DNA of 23,223 nt, from positions 1 to 23,223 of the forward strand of contig CAYRFV010000052.1 of NCBI GenBank assembly GCA_964423545.1. The letters are read 5' to 3'. Positions within the stretch are counted from its first letter, which is position 1; every line of letters starts with the position of its first letter. Of this stretch, positions 6,939 through 15,280 are shown one piece after another. The stretch is from JALOOE01 sp964423545. GTDB lineage: Bacteria > Chloroflexota > Anaerolineae > CG2-30-64-16. The notes under the pieces are model-generated. The model was not told the origin of the DNA and ran no database searches. It saw only the letters and a program-made list of their open reading frames with translations. The position numbers were made by a program, and so were the translations under genes.

Positions 6939-8099
6939 TCAGGGCTTGGGCGGCGGCGGGCACTGTTTCGCCTTCCCCGACTCGGTCCTTCCCAGCTCCT
7001 CCAGAGGCCTCCGGAAGAAGAGCTCTTCCTTCGCCTTGTCCAGCGCGGCCTTATCCTTTATGACCAACACCTGCTGGCCCTGGTCAGTCTGGTAGTCCTT
7101 CATCACTGATGGGCTGAACACCAGCCCGTGCACATTCGACGGCTTGAGCTTCAGGCCGACGTTCACCAGCCTGATGACGTCCACCAGGGTCAGATCCGTG
7201 GTGAACAGGCCCGACATCGCCTTCCACAACTCCGGGACACGCGCGATGATGTCGCCCTGTAAGGCTCGATTGCGGATCGCCCAGATCAACTGCTGCTGGC
7301 GCTGAGTGCGCCCGAAGTCGCTGGTGACGTAGCGATAGGTGGCGAACTTGCGCGCCGCATCTCCATCCAGGTGGACCGTGCCCGCCGGAAGCGACCACTC
7401 GACGTAGCCCTTGGGGGCCGAGTCATTGGGCGTGCGCTCGTACAGCGGACAGTCGAGCGTCACGTCGACCCCGCCGAGCGCATCGACCAGGCGCACGAGC
7501 CCCTCCATTTGCACGCGGATGTAGTGCTGTGTCGGGATGCCGAGCGTGTCTGAGACGACAACCGCCGCAAGCGCCGGACCGCCGCCGGGATACTTCTTTT
7601 TCTCGCCGATGTAGTCGACCGCGTTGATGCGCTCCCGTCCATACCCGGGAACATCGACATACAGATCGCGCGGGATGCTGATGATCCCCACCTGATTCGT
7701 CTTAGGGTCCACCGCAATGACCATGATCGAGTCGGTGCGCCACGCCTCCCACCCGGGGCGCTGATCTGCGCCGAGGAACAGGTAGTTTTCCGTATAGTTC
7801 AGCCGATGCGCCAACCGGTTCCGCACTTCGTCCAGGAGGCCAGTCTGTTGCTCCTGAGGGAAGGAGGCGAGCCTTCGTGCGGCGGTCCCGGCATCCTGAT
7901 TCAGGAGATACGACTCAGCGACGAGATCAAGATACCGCTCCCGGTCGGCAGGGCCCAGGTCGGCGGGCACGGCACCGGTCCACTGGACGGGCCATAGCCA
8001 CCAACCGATCACCAGCCAGCCGACCAGGAGGCCCACCAGAAGCGCAAGCAGGGGAACCCACACCTGCGGCCTGACACGCCTCTTCGCGGAAGTCATCAT
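6939..8099 (-). CDS. LytR-CpsA-Psr (LCP) family glycopolymer transferase
   Basis: LCP proteins transfer undecaprenyl-pyrophosphate-linked glycopolymers to peptidoglycan or other acceptors on the outer face of the membrane. The 386-residue product has one N-terminal membrane helix (about 13-36), then the W-P-V-Q-W-T module with Y-L-D-L-V-A-E-S-Y (37-64), and then the LCP domain (about 105-275). Family residues are visible: R121-x-D123 (RTDSIMV), R144-D145 (SIPRDLYV), RINAVDYIG (157-165), DALGGVDV and R264-x-x-R267-Q268 (GRTQRQQ). The tail ends in PPPPKP. Two start ATGs occur in tandem (8099 and 8096); GAGGG lies just upstream. In this unusual domain order a roughly 70-residue linker separates the membrane helix from the LCP core. 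The acceptor and glycan are unknown. Confidence 0.93.
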   Translation of the reverse strand: MMTSAKRRVRPQVWVPLLALLVGLLVGWLVIGWWLWPVQWTGAVPADLGPADRERYLDLVAESYLLNQDAGTAARRLASFPQEQQTGLLDEVRNRLAHRLNYTENYLFLGADQRPGWEAWRTDSIMVIAVDPKTNQVGIISIPRDLYVDVPGYGRERINAVDYIGEKKKYPGGGPALAAVVVSDTLGIPTQHYIRVQMEGLVRLVDALGGVDVTLDCPLYERTPNDSAPKGYVEWSLPAGTVHLDGDAARKFATYRYVTSDFGRTQRQQQLIWAIRNRALQGDIIARVPELWKAMSGLFTTDLTLVDVIRLVNVGLKLKPSNVHGLVFSPSVMKDYQTDQGQQVLVIKDKAALDKAKEELFFRRPLEELGRTESGKAKQCPPPPKP

Positions 8100-8105
8100 G
8101 CCCTC

Positions 8106-8134
8106 ACTATGGCACAGAATAGCCCGCCGGTCAA
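8106..8134 (-). promoter_or_regulatory. candidate promoter of LCP gene, overlapping upstream stop codon
   Basis: On the minus strand, TTGACC (8134-8129) and CATAGT (8111-8106) have a 17-bp spacer. The TGA stop of the upstream M24 peptidase gene (8133-8131) lies inside the -35 box. Transcription would start about at 8099, directly at the ATG. The -10 box matches only 4/6. Confidence 0.4.
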
Positions 8135-9246
8135 CCCGGCAGAATCGGCGCTTTGGGCGACCGGGTCAGCACCTCGACGCCGTTCTCAGTGACGAGGACA
8201 ACGTCCTCGATGCGGACCCCGCCCCAACCAGGAAGGTAGATGCCCGGCTCCACGGTGACCAGGGCCCCGGCAGCCAGGGGGGCGTGGTTCACTCGCGAGA
8301 GCCGCGGCTCCTCATGCACGGCCAGCCCCACGCCGTGTCCCAGGCCATGACCGAAGTGATCGCCGTAGCCCGCGGCAACGATCAGATCACGGGCTACCGC
8401 ATCTCCTTCCTGGCCGGTCATCCCGGGGCGCAGCGCCACCTCGGCCGCGGTCTGCGCACGCAGCACCGTGTTGTAGACCTCCCAGAACTGGCCCGGCTCG
8501 TTCGGCTCTCCGAGGCAGAAGGTGCGCGTCAGGTCCGAGCAGTAACCGTTCAGCCGCGCACCCATATCGATCACGATCGTCTCGCCCGTCCGCAGCGGCC
8601 GGTCGCTGGCGCGGGCGTGTGGCCGCGCAGCGTTCGGCCCGCCCGCGACGATCAGCTCGAACGCGACCCCCTCCGCCCCGTGCGTGCGCATGTGGCTCTC
8701 GATGATCCACGCAAGCTCCAGTTCGGTCACGCCGGGCCGCATCTGCGGGAGCGCCTGAGCCAGCGCCTCGTCCGCCAGTGCGATCGCTGCGCGCATCGTG
8801 GCAAGCTCCACGGCGTCCTTAGTGGCGCGCAGACCTACTGTGAGTCCCTTCGTCGCCACCCACTCACAGCCCGGAACCGCGCTCTTCCACTCCTCTACGT
8901 TGTCGAAGGTTGCGTGGTCAGCCTCGAAGCCGATGCGCTGCGCGCCCACCTGCTCCACCATGTCAGCCAGAAGATCGGCGAGCTTCACTTTGATCGGCGC
9001 CAACACAAAATCCGGGGCCTCCAACGCAATCTGGTCAAAGTAGCGGAAATCGGTGGCAGCGAGCGCCCGCTCCGCCGAAATCAGCAGCCAGCCCGAAGAG
9101 CCCGTGAAGCCGCTCAGGTAACGCCGGTTCTCTGGCTGGCTGATCAGGATTGCATCGAGTTGTTCCCGGTGAAGCACGTCACGCAGCCGGGCGAGTCGCG
9201 CTGGAACCGGAGAGGTGGATGGGACAGCTTGCGGAGCGTGCATCAT
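8131..9246 (-). CDS. M24 metallopeptidase (aminopeptidase P / Xaa-Pro dipeptidase family)
   Basis: Likely removes or splits N-terminal Xaa-Pro residues from peptides in the cytosol. The 371 residues comprise a creatinase-type N-terminal domain (about 15-140, with SGFTGSSGWLL) and a pita-bread catalytic domain (about 148-365). The dinuclear metal ligands are all present: Asp227 (VIDMGA), Asp238 (SDLTRTF), His304 (HGLGHGVGL), Glu333 (TVEPGIY) and Glu347 (GVRIEDVV); supporting His300 and His311 are also there. Length and the G-L-G-H-G-V-G-L block fit the bacterial YqhT/PapA-type proteins; dipeptidase versus aminopeptidase specificity cannot be read. The start ATG at 9246 overlaps the xerC stop by 4 nt (ATGA), so translation is probably coupled to xerC. 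Confidence 0.93.
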   Translation of the reverse strand: MMHAPQAVPSTSPVPARLARLRDVLHREQLDAILISQPENRRYLSGFTGSSGWLLISAERALAATDFRYFDQIALEAPDFVLAPIKVKLADLLADMVEQVGAQRIGFEADHATFDNVEEWKSAVPGCEWVATKGLTVGLRATKDAVELATMRAAIALADEALAQALPQMRPGVTELELAWIIESHMRTHGAEGVAFELIVAGGPNAARPHARASDRPLRTGETIVIDMGARLNGYCSDLTRTFCLGEPNEPGQFWEVYNTVLRAQTAAEVALRPGMTGQEGDAVARDLIVAAGYGDHFGHGLGHGVGLAVHEEPRLSRVNHAPLAAGALVTVEPGIYLPGWGGVRIEDVVLVTENGVEVLTRSPKAPILPG

Positions 9247-10184
9247 GGTTCGACCTGCCTGCGGGCGCGCGGATGGGCGCTCAGCACCGTCTCGCGCAGA
9301 TGGGATTGGCTGACCTGCGTGTAGATCTGCGTGGTGCCGAGGCTTTCGTGGCCCAAGAGCTCCTGCACCGAGCGGAGGTCGGCGCCGCCGTCCAGCATGT
9401 GGGTGGCGAAGCTGTGCCGCAGCATGTGAGGTGTGACAGAGCGCTCGATGCCGGCCCGGGCGGCATAGTCACCTAACGTCCTGGTGAACATGCTGACCGA
9501 CAGCCGCGCCCCAAAACGGTTGAGGAAGAGCGCGCTGGTGTGCCGGCTGCCGGCGGCGTCGCCTTTCTCCAGCAACTGCCGGCGTCCATCCACCAGATAG
9601 GCGCTCAGCGCCGCCACAGCAGGCCGCCCGATCAGCACGATGCGCTCTTTGGCGCCCTTGCCGAGCACGCGCACCTCGGCCCGGGCCAGGTCGACCGACC
9701 CGACGTCCAACGCCAACAGCTCACTGACGCGCAGGCCGCCCGCGTACAGCAGCTCCAGCATCGCCCGATCCCGACAGCCCTGGGGCGTCGATCGATCGGG
9801 CGCAGCCAGCAACGCCTCTACCTCTTCCGCCGTCAGCGGCCGCGGCAGGCGCTGGGGCAGTTTCGGTGAAGAGACGGCATTCACCGGATTCGCATCAACC
9901 AGATCACGGCTGTGCAGGTAGGCGTAGAACGCGCGCAGCTCGGAGACGCGCCTGGCCACGCTGGCCTTGGCATACCCTTCGTCGTGCAGCGCCGCCAGCC
10001 ATTGACGCAGCAGCCCCGGAGTCACCTGCTGCCACGCGTCCAGGCCTCGCTGCCGCGCGAACGCCATGAACTCGGAGATCTCACGCCGGTAGTTCGCGAT
10101 CGTGTGCGGCGACGCATTGCGCTCGGCAATCAGATACGTGACGTAGCGGTCCAGATAGTCCTGCATTTCGGCTGGAGCATCCAT
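9243..10184 (-). CDS. xerC: site-specific tyrosine recombinase XerC/XerD
   Basis: Resolves chromosome dimers at dif by strand exchange near the terminus. The 313-residue protein has an N-terminal SAM-like core-binding domain (about 5-95) and a catalytic domain (about 115-305). The full catalytic set is visible: Arg152 (GGLRVSELL), Lys176 (LGKGAKER), His253 and Arg256 (HMLRHSFATH), His279 (LLGHESLGTT) and Tyr288 (IYTQV). It lies directly behind topA (4-nt gap) as in Firmicutes, where the gene in this place is xerC/codV; XerC versus XerD cannot be separated here, and some phyla use a single Xer. The ribosome site before ATG 10184 is weak, which suggests coupling to topA. Confidence 0.94.
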   Translation of the reverse strand: MDAPAEMQDYLDRYVTYLIAERNASPHTIANYRREISEFMAFARQRGLDAWQQVTPGLLRQWLAALHDEGYAKASVARRVSELRAFYAYLHSRDLVDANPVNAVSSPKLPQRLPRPLTAEEVEALLAAPDRSTPQGCRDRAMLELLYAGGLRVSELLALDVGSVDLARAEVRVLGKGAKERIVLIGRPAVAALSAYLVDGRRQLLEKGDAAGSRHTSALFLNRFGARLSVSMFTRTLGDYAARAGIERSVTPHMLRHSFATHMLDGGADLRSVQELLGHESLGTTQIYTQVSQSHLRETVLSAHPRARRQVEP

Positions 10185-10188
10185 GATT

Positions 10189-12990
10189 TCACGCCGGCTC
10201 GGCCTGCAGCTGATCCAGCTTCACCCGTTCATGACAGCTCAGACACTCGGCAAACTCTTTGCTGGCGACGGCCAGCATTCCCCGGCATCTCGGGCACGGC
10301 TGCGGCAATGGACGGCGCCACGACACGAAGTCACACTGCGGATAGTTGGCGCACCCATAAAACAGGCGGCCCTGGCGCGAGCGGCGTTCGAGCAGCTCGC
10401 CGCCATCCTTCGGGCACTTCACGCCAATCCTGGTCACCAGCGGCCGCGTATAGCGGCAGTCCGGGTAGTTCGCGCACCCGACGAACTTGCCGAATCGTCC
10501 CTGCTTGATGACCAGTTCGCCGCCGCAGTCGGGGCACGACTCACCGAGCTTTTCGGGTTCGAATGCGACCTTGGCCATGGTGCGTTCGGCATGCTGAAGC
10601 TGCGGCTCAAAGAGGCTGTAGAACTCGCGCAGGACAGGAACCATCTGCTCCTCACCGCGCGAGATGCTGTCCAGGTGCTCCTCCATCGTGGCCGTGAAGC
10701 CCACGTTGAACACCGAATCGAAGTACTGCACGAGCAAGTCGTTGACCGTGTAGCCTAGCCCGGTCGGCAGCAGCTTGCGGTCCTGTCGCTCCACGTAGCC
10801 TCGATCGATGATCGTGGAGATGATGCTGGCGTACGTGCTGGGCCGGCCGATGCCGTTCTCTTCCAGCGCCTTGACCAGCGTCGCCTCGGTGTAGCGGGGG
10901 GGCGGCTGCGTGAAGTGCTGTTCGGGAAGGAGCCGCAGCAGATCGAGCGGCTCACCGACCGAGAGATCGAGCAGCCTTTCGCTCTCGATCACTTCGCTGG
11001 AGGTGCCGGCATGGGTATCCGCGCCGTTCGCGCCCGCCCCCGGTCGCTCGTCGACACCAGGGCGCTTGCCGTTCGCCGAACGCCCCTCGTCTTCCGCGGG
11101 CCCCATCGCCCCGCCGGAGTAGACAACCAGAAAACCGGGGAAACGCACCTTCGATCCACTCGCCCGCAGCAAATAGGGGCGCTCGCCCGCCGCGGGATGC
11201 CCCGCATCGATATCCACCGTCATCGTATCGTACACAGCCGCTGACATCTGGCTGGCGACAAAGCGCTGCCAGATCAGTTCGTACAGACGATACTGCTCGC
11301 GCGTCAGCTTCGCACGCAGCAACTCGGGCGTCCGCCGGCTCGAAGTGGGCCGGATCGCCTCATGCGCCTCTTGAGCGTTCTTCGAGCGCGTCCGGTAGAC
11401 GTTCGGCTCGACGGGGATGAAATCGGCGCCGTACAACTCGGCGATGAGCGCACGCGCCTCGGCCTGGGCTTCCTGCGCCACATTGACGCTGTCGGTGCGC
11501 ATGTAAGTGATCAGGCCGACCGCGCCGCCCTCCCCGATGTCCATCCCTTCGTAGAGCTCCTGCGCCGTGCGCATGGTGCGCTGCGCGGTCATGCCGAGCC
11601 GCTGACCGGCATCCTGCTGCATGGTGCTGGTGGTGAACGGCGGGTTTGGCCGGCGACGCCGCTCGCTGCGTTTCACCGCAACCACGGCATAGGTCGACTG
11701 CTCCAGGTCTGCGACGATCGCGAGGGTGTCCTCGCGATGCTTCAGGTCAGCTTCCTGGCCTCGAATCCGGATCAGCCGCGCCAGGAAGCTGGGACGCGGC
11801 GACAGGCTGCGCGTGGACTGCTGGGCAAGATCGGCATCGACTGACCAGTATTCTGCGGGCACGAACGCAGCAATCTCGCGCTCGCGCTCGACGATCAGCC
11901 GCTGGGCCACCGTCTGCACCCGGCCAGCAGAAAGGCCACTCTTCACCCGATCCCACAGCAGCGGGCTCACCTGATAGCCAACTAGCCGGTCGAGGATGCG
12001 GCGCGCCTGCTGGGCGTCCACCAGGCGCATGTCGATCTCCCGCGCATGCGAGAACGCTGCGTCGACAGCCGGCTTCGTGATCTCGTGAAAGACCACCCGG
12101 CGCACTCGATCAGGCGGGATCTGCACGGCTTCGAGGAGGTGCCAGGCGATGGCTTCCCCTTCGCGATCGGGATCGGTGGCCAGATAGACTTCGCGCACGT
12201 CCGCCGCTGCTTGACTCAGCGACTTGACGACCTCCTTCTTTTCATCCGGGACGCGATAGGTGGGCGAAAAATCGTGGGCTACATCCACCGATAACTTCGA
12301 CTTCAGCAGATCGCGCACGTGTCCCACCGAGGCCCTAACTTCGTAACCCTTGCCGAGAAAACGGCCCACCGTGCGCGCTTTGGCGGGAGACTCGACGATG
12401 ACGAGCCTGCCTGAATGCGAATGGCGGACCAGTGACGGCGCATCGGCGCCTTTCCTCGCCGTCGCGACCTTGCCCTTCTTCGCCGATGCACTGCTGCGTT
12501 GGTTCCCCTTGTTGGCTGACCTTCTGGCCTGCTGGGCCGCAGGCTTCTCCAGCCCGGAGTGGTCCGCCGTTGCGCCGATCTTAAAGAGCCTGGCGCCGCA
12601 AACGCCGCAGACTCCTTCAGCCGCCGGGCGGCCGTTTGCCATGAAGACCGCTTTGCCTTCTTCGAGCGGTCGCAGTGTCTTGCACTTCATGCAGTACGCC
12701 TGCACCGCCTGAGTCAGCGGCGCACTGGGGGATGGCTGTGCAGCGGCATCCGGCGCGGGGCTGGTGGAGCGCTGTGCGGCCGGCTTCCTGGCAGCCTGGC
12801 TCGCAGCCTCCGGCTTTGGCAGCGACTCGTGCGCGGCGGTCGCGCCGATCTTGAAGAGCCCGGCGCCGCACTCGGGGCAGACGCCGCGAGTCGCAGGCCG
12901 CCCATTGTCCATGAACACCGGTTGTGGGTCCTTCACCGGACGGCTCGTCCGGCACTTAACGCAATATGCCGTTATTTCAGCTTCGCTCAT
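10189..12990 (-). CDS. topA: DNA topoisomerase I with two extra N-terminal zinc ribbons
   Basis: Type IA topoisomerase that relaxes negative supercoils. At 933 residues it is longer than usual because about 190 residues precede the catalytic part. That extension contains two near-identical Cys4 ribbons at about 8-54 (Cys10, 13, 38, 41) and 98-144 (Cys100, 103, 128, 131), exactly 90 residues apart, resembling DUF5679, joined by Ala/Pro-rich linkers and a Lys-rich stretch (about 155-182). The TOPRIM domain starts at LVIVESPAKA (Glu200) with DPDRE at 273-277; the active-site tyrosine is Tyr496 (TYMRTDS). A low-complexity Gly/Ala insert sits in the C-terminal half before EVIESERLLDL. Three C-terminal zinc motifs follow; the second reads CPKDGG and lacks one of the four cysteines. 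The gene lies 17 bp behind manC and just before xerC. Confidence 0.96.
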   Translation of the reverse strand: MSEAEITAYCVKCRTSRPVKDPQPVFMDNGRPATRGVCPECGAGLFKIGATAAHESLPKPEAASQAARKPAAQRSTSPAPDAAAQPSPSAPLTQAVQAYCMKCKTLRPLEEGKAVFMANGRPAAEGVCGVCGARLFKIGATADHSGLEKPAAQQARRSANKGNQRSSASAKKGKVATARKGADAPSLVRHSHSGRLVIVESPAKARTVGRFLGKGYEVRASVGHVRDLLKSKLSVDVAHDFSPTYRVPDEKKEVVKSLSQAAADVREVYLATDPDREGEAIAWHLLEAVQIPPDRVRRVVFHEITKPAVDAAFSHAREIDMRLVDAQQARRILDRLVGYQVSPLLWDRVKSGLSAGRVQTVAQRLIVEREREIAAFVPAEYWSVDADLAQQSTRSLSPRPSFLARLIRIRGQEADLKHREDTLAIVADLEQSTYAVVAVKRSERRRRPNPPFTTSTMQQDAGQRLGMTAQRTMRTAQELYEGMDIGEGGAVGLITYMRTDSVNVAQEAQAEARALIAELYGADFIPVEPNVYRTRSKNAQEAHEAIRPTSSRRTPELLRAKLTREQYRLYELIWQRFVASQMSAAVYDTMTVDIDAGHPAAGERPYLLRASGSKVRFPGFLVVYSGGAMGPAEDEGRSANGKRPGVDERPGAGANGADTHAGTSSEVIESERLLDLSVGEPLDLLRLLPEQHFTQPPPRYTEATLVKALEENGIGRPSTYASIISTIIDRGYVERQDRKLLPTGLGYTVNDLLVQYFDSVFNVGFTATMEEHLDSISRGEEQMVPVLREFYSLFEPQLQHAERTMAKVAFEPEKLGESCPDCGGELVIKQGRFGKFVGCANYPDCRYTRPLVTRIGVKCPKDGGELLERRSRQGRLFYGCANYPQCDFVSWRRPLPQPCPRCRGMLAVASKEFAECLSCHERVKLDQLQAEPA

Positions 12991-13007
12991 CTCGGATTAC
13001 GTCTGTC

Positions 13008-14078
13008 TCACAGGTAATGCGGCTTGCCCTGGGCAGCCAGCCGATTCACGATTTCACGCACATCCTGCGCTCGGTCCCTCGGACACACCAGGACGACATC
13101 AGGCGTATCGACGATGACCAGGTCGTCCAACCCGATCGTCGCGATCAGGCGTCCGCCACTGCGCACCAGGCAGTTTCGGGTGTCCACCAAAACCGCGTCA
13201 CCGACTACGACGTTACCTTCGCCATCCGCAGGCAGCACATCGAGCAACGAGGCCCAGCTGCCGATATCGCTCCAGCCGAACTCAACCGGTATGACCGATA
13301 TGCGCTCCGCATGTTCCATGATCCCGTAGTCGATCGATATCTTCTGCATCTGGGACCATTCAGCTTCCAGCACGCGGCGAGCATCCGCCGCACCCAGCGC
13401 CGCGGCGATGCGCCTGAGCGCGCCGTACGAGTCCGGCAACTGGATTGCGAACTCCTCAATCAGCCGGTCGGCGCGCCAGACGAACATGCCGCTATTCCAG
13501 ACGTAGCGCCCGCTTTCAAGGAAGCGTTGGGCGAGCGCAGGGTCAGGCTTCTCGACGAAGCCGGCCGAGGCATAGACGGGAAATCCTTCGACGATCGTCT
13601 GGGAGTCGCCGAGTTGAATGTAGCCGAAGCCAGAGGAGGGGAAGGTGGGACGAATGCCCAAGGTGACAATCGTGCCGTCGGCAGCGACTGTGGCTGCCGC
13701 GGAGAGCGATGCCCGGAAACCGGCCGTGTCACCGATGTAGTGATCTGCCGTGAGCATGGCCATAATCGCGTCGCGATCAAGATGCAGAAGGTGAACCGCA
13801 CCCAATGCCGCGGCCGGCGCAGAGTCTCGACCCGATGGCTCGAGGATGAAGTTGTCCGCGGGCACGTCGGGCGTCTGCGGCCGCAGCACATCGGCCATGG
13901 CCGGGCTGGTGACGACGAAGATGCGCTCAGGTGGGAACAGCGGCGCCAGCCGGTCCACGGCATGCTGGAACATCGTGCGGTCGCCGATCAGCTTCAGGGC
14001 CTGCTTGGGGGCGCCTCGGCGGCTCAGAGGCCAGAGGCGCGTGCCCGAGCCGCCGGCCATGATCACAGCGTACAACAT
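13008..14078 (-). CDS. manC: mannose-1-phosphate guanylyltransferase
   Basis: Makes GDP-mannose from GTP and mannose-1-phosphate for glycan or glycolipid synthesis. The 356 residues begin with the nucleotidyltransferase signature VIMAGGSGTRLWPLSR (5-20) and P-K-Q (24-26). Other typical blocks are LTADHYIGD, FGYIQLGD, AGFVEKPD, YVWNSGMFVW and SIDYGIMEHA, followed by the C-terminal FGWSDIGSWASL. No C-terminal mannose-6-phosphate isomerase cupin is present, so it is the short single-function type. I chose the ATG at 14078 because AGGAGG (14093-14088) lies 9 nt upstream; the same frame is open to 14141, but that part overlaps dprA. The 19-bp gap from dprA and the 17-bp gap to topA place a sugar-activation gene inside a DNA-metabolism cluster. 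Confidence 0.94.
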   Translation of the reverse strand: MLYAVIMAGGSGTRLWPLSRRGAPKQALKLIGDRTMFQHAVDRLAPLFPPERIFVVTSPAMADVLRPQTPDVPADNFILEPSGRDSAPAAALGAVHLLHLDRDAIMAMLTADHYIGDTAGFRASLSAAATVAADGTIVTLGIRPTFPSSGFGYIQLGDSQTIVEGFPVYASAGFVEKPDPALAQRFLESGRYVWNSGMFVWRADRLIEEFAIQLPDSYGALRRIAAALGAADARRVLEAEWSQMQKISIDYGIMEHAERISVIPVEFGWSDIGSWASLLDVLPADGEGNVVVGDAVLVDTRNCLVRSGGRLIATIGLDDLVIVDTPDVVLVCPRDRAQDVREIVNRLAAQGKPHYL

Positions 14079-14097
14079 CGCTCCATACCTCCTGCGC

Positions 14098-15213
14098 TCA
14101 GTCGAGGCTATACCGCGGCCCTGCCTCGCGCGCTCGGACATAGTTCATGCCGCCGACCTGATGCACGAGGCCCTTCAGCTCCATCAAGGCAAGGGCGCTG
14201 GTGACCTGGGCGATGGGCAGCGCAACGGCCCGGCCCAGCTCATCGACGTGCATCGGCTCCTCTGAGAGCATCTCAAACAGCTGCGCCTCGGTGGCGTCGG
14301 TGGGCAACAACAGCTGCGCCTCGACGTGTTGCGCGACTGACTTCAGATTCAGCGTTTCCAGGACATCGTCGACAGAGAGCACGGGCGTGGCGCCGTCTCG
14401 GATCAGCCGATTGGCGCCTGCGCTGCCGCGATGGAAGATACTCCCCGGCACGGCGAAGACATCGCGGCCCTGCTCGGCCGCGAAGTCGGCCGTGATGAGT
14501 GCGCCGCTCTTCTCGCCCGCCTCCACAACGATCACCCCCCGGCTCAAACCGCTGATGATCCGGTTGCGCGGCGGAAAGTTGCTGGCTTCGGGCTGCGTTC
14601 CCAGCGCATATTCGCTGACCATTGCGCCCTGGGTCACGATTTCCTCCGCCAGCTTGCGGTGCTCCCACGGGTAGACGATATCCACACCGGAGCCCAGCAC
14701 CGCAATTGTGCGTCCACCGGCGTCGAGGGCCGCCCGGTGCACCTGACCATCGATCCCGCGCGCCAGACCGCTGATGACGGTCACGCCGGCGTGCGCCAGC
14801 TCCGACGCCAGCTTCCTGGCTACCTCGCGACCGTAAGTCGAGGCGGTGCGCGTGCCGACCATGGCGATCGCCCAGTCGTCCGCCGGCGCGAGCTCACCCT
14901 TCACATAGAGCACCGGCGGAGAGTCGCTGATCGTCTTGAGGCGCTGTGGATAACTGTCGTCCTCCCACGTCATGACATGAACGCCAGCCTGCTTGACCCT
15001 GTCCAACTCGCGGGACAGATCGATCTCGTCGCGCACCTGAAGCAGGCTCGCCAGAGATCGACGGTCGAGTCCGACTTCGCGGAGCGCATCCGGCGAGGCT
15101 CCCCACGCGGCATCGACCGAGCCGAAGTAGTCCAACAACGCTCGCAGGCGAGCCGGTCCGATCCCGCGCACGCGGTTGAAGCCGATCCAGTAAGCCAGCG
15201 GATCCACCGACAT
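14098..15213 (-). CDS. dprA: DNA-processing protein DprA
   Basis: DprA binds incoming single-stranded DNA and loads RecA during natural transformation; it is also widespread in non-competent bacteria. The 371-residue protein has an N-terminal helical SAM/HhH-like domain (about 1-65, RVRGIGPARLRALL), the Rossmann-like DprA core (about 75-285) with VGTRTASTYG (119-128), SGLARGIDG (148-156), PPRNRIISGLSRG (214-226), SGALITADFA (236-245) and VPGSI (255-259), and a C-terminal winged-helix (DML1-like) domain (about 305-362). I prefer the ATG at 15213; an in-frame TTG at 15225 adds four residues. It probably has its own promoter (15252-15280) and leads the dprA-manC-topA-xerC block. Confidence 0.94.
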   Translation of the reverse strand: MSVDPLAYWIGFNRVRGIGPARLRALLDYFGSVDAAWGASPDALREVGLDRRSLASLLQVRDEIDLSRELDRVKQAGVHVMTWEDDSYPQRLKTISDSPPVLYVKGELAPADDWAIAMVGTRTASTYGREVARKLASELAHAGVTVISGLARGIDGQVHRAALDAGGRTIAVLGSGVDIVYPWEHRKLAEEIVTQGAMVSEYALGTQPEASNFPPRNRIISGLSRGVIVVEAGEKSGALITADFAAEQGRDVFAVPGSIFHRGSAGANRLIRDGATPVLSVDDVLETLNLKSVAQHVEAQLLLPTDATEAQLFEMLSEEPMHVDELGRAVALPIAQVTSALALMELKGLVHQVGGMNYVRAREAGPRYSLD

Positions 15214-15251
15214 CTTGTCGCCCAAGCAACTCTATGCAGTCTATACTTGCC

Positions 15252-15280
15252 AGCATACTCGATGGCAATGGATTTGTCAA
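15252..15280 (-). promoter_or_regulatory. promoter of dprA, overlapping the rimM stop codon
   Basis: On the minus strand, a perfect TTGACA (15280-15275) and TATGCT (15257-15252) have a 17-bp spacer. The rimM TGA stop (15279-15277) is part of the -35 box. Transcription would begin near 15245, about 32 nt before the dprA ATG. Confidence 0.7.

Noticed and set aside
8098..9324. Long plus-strand open frame opposite the M24 peptidase
   Set aside because: The minus-strand gene has all five metal ligands; the plus frame has no recognisable motif.
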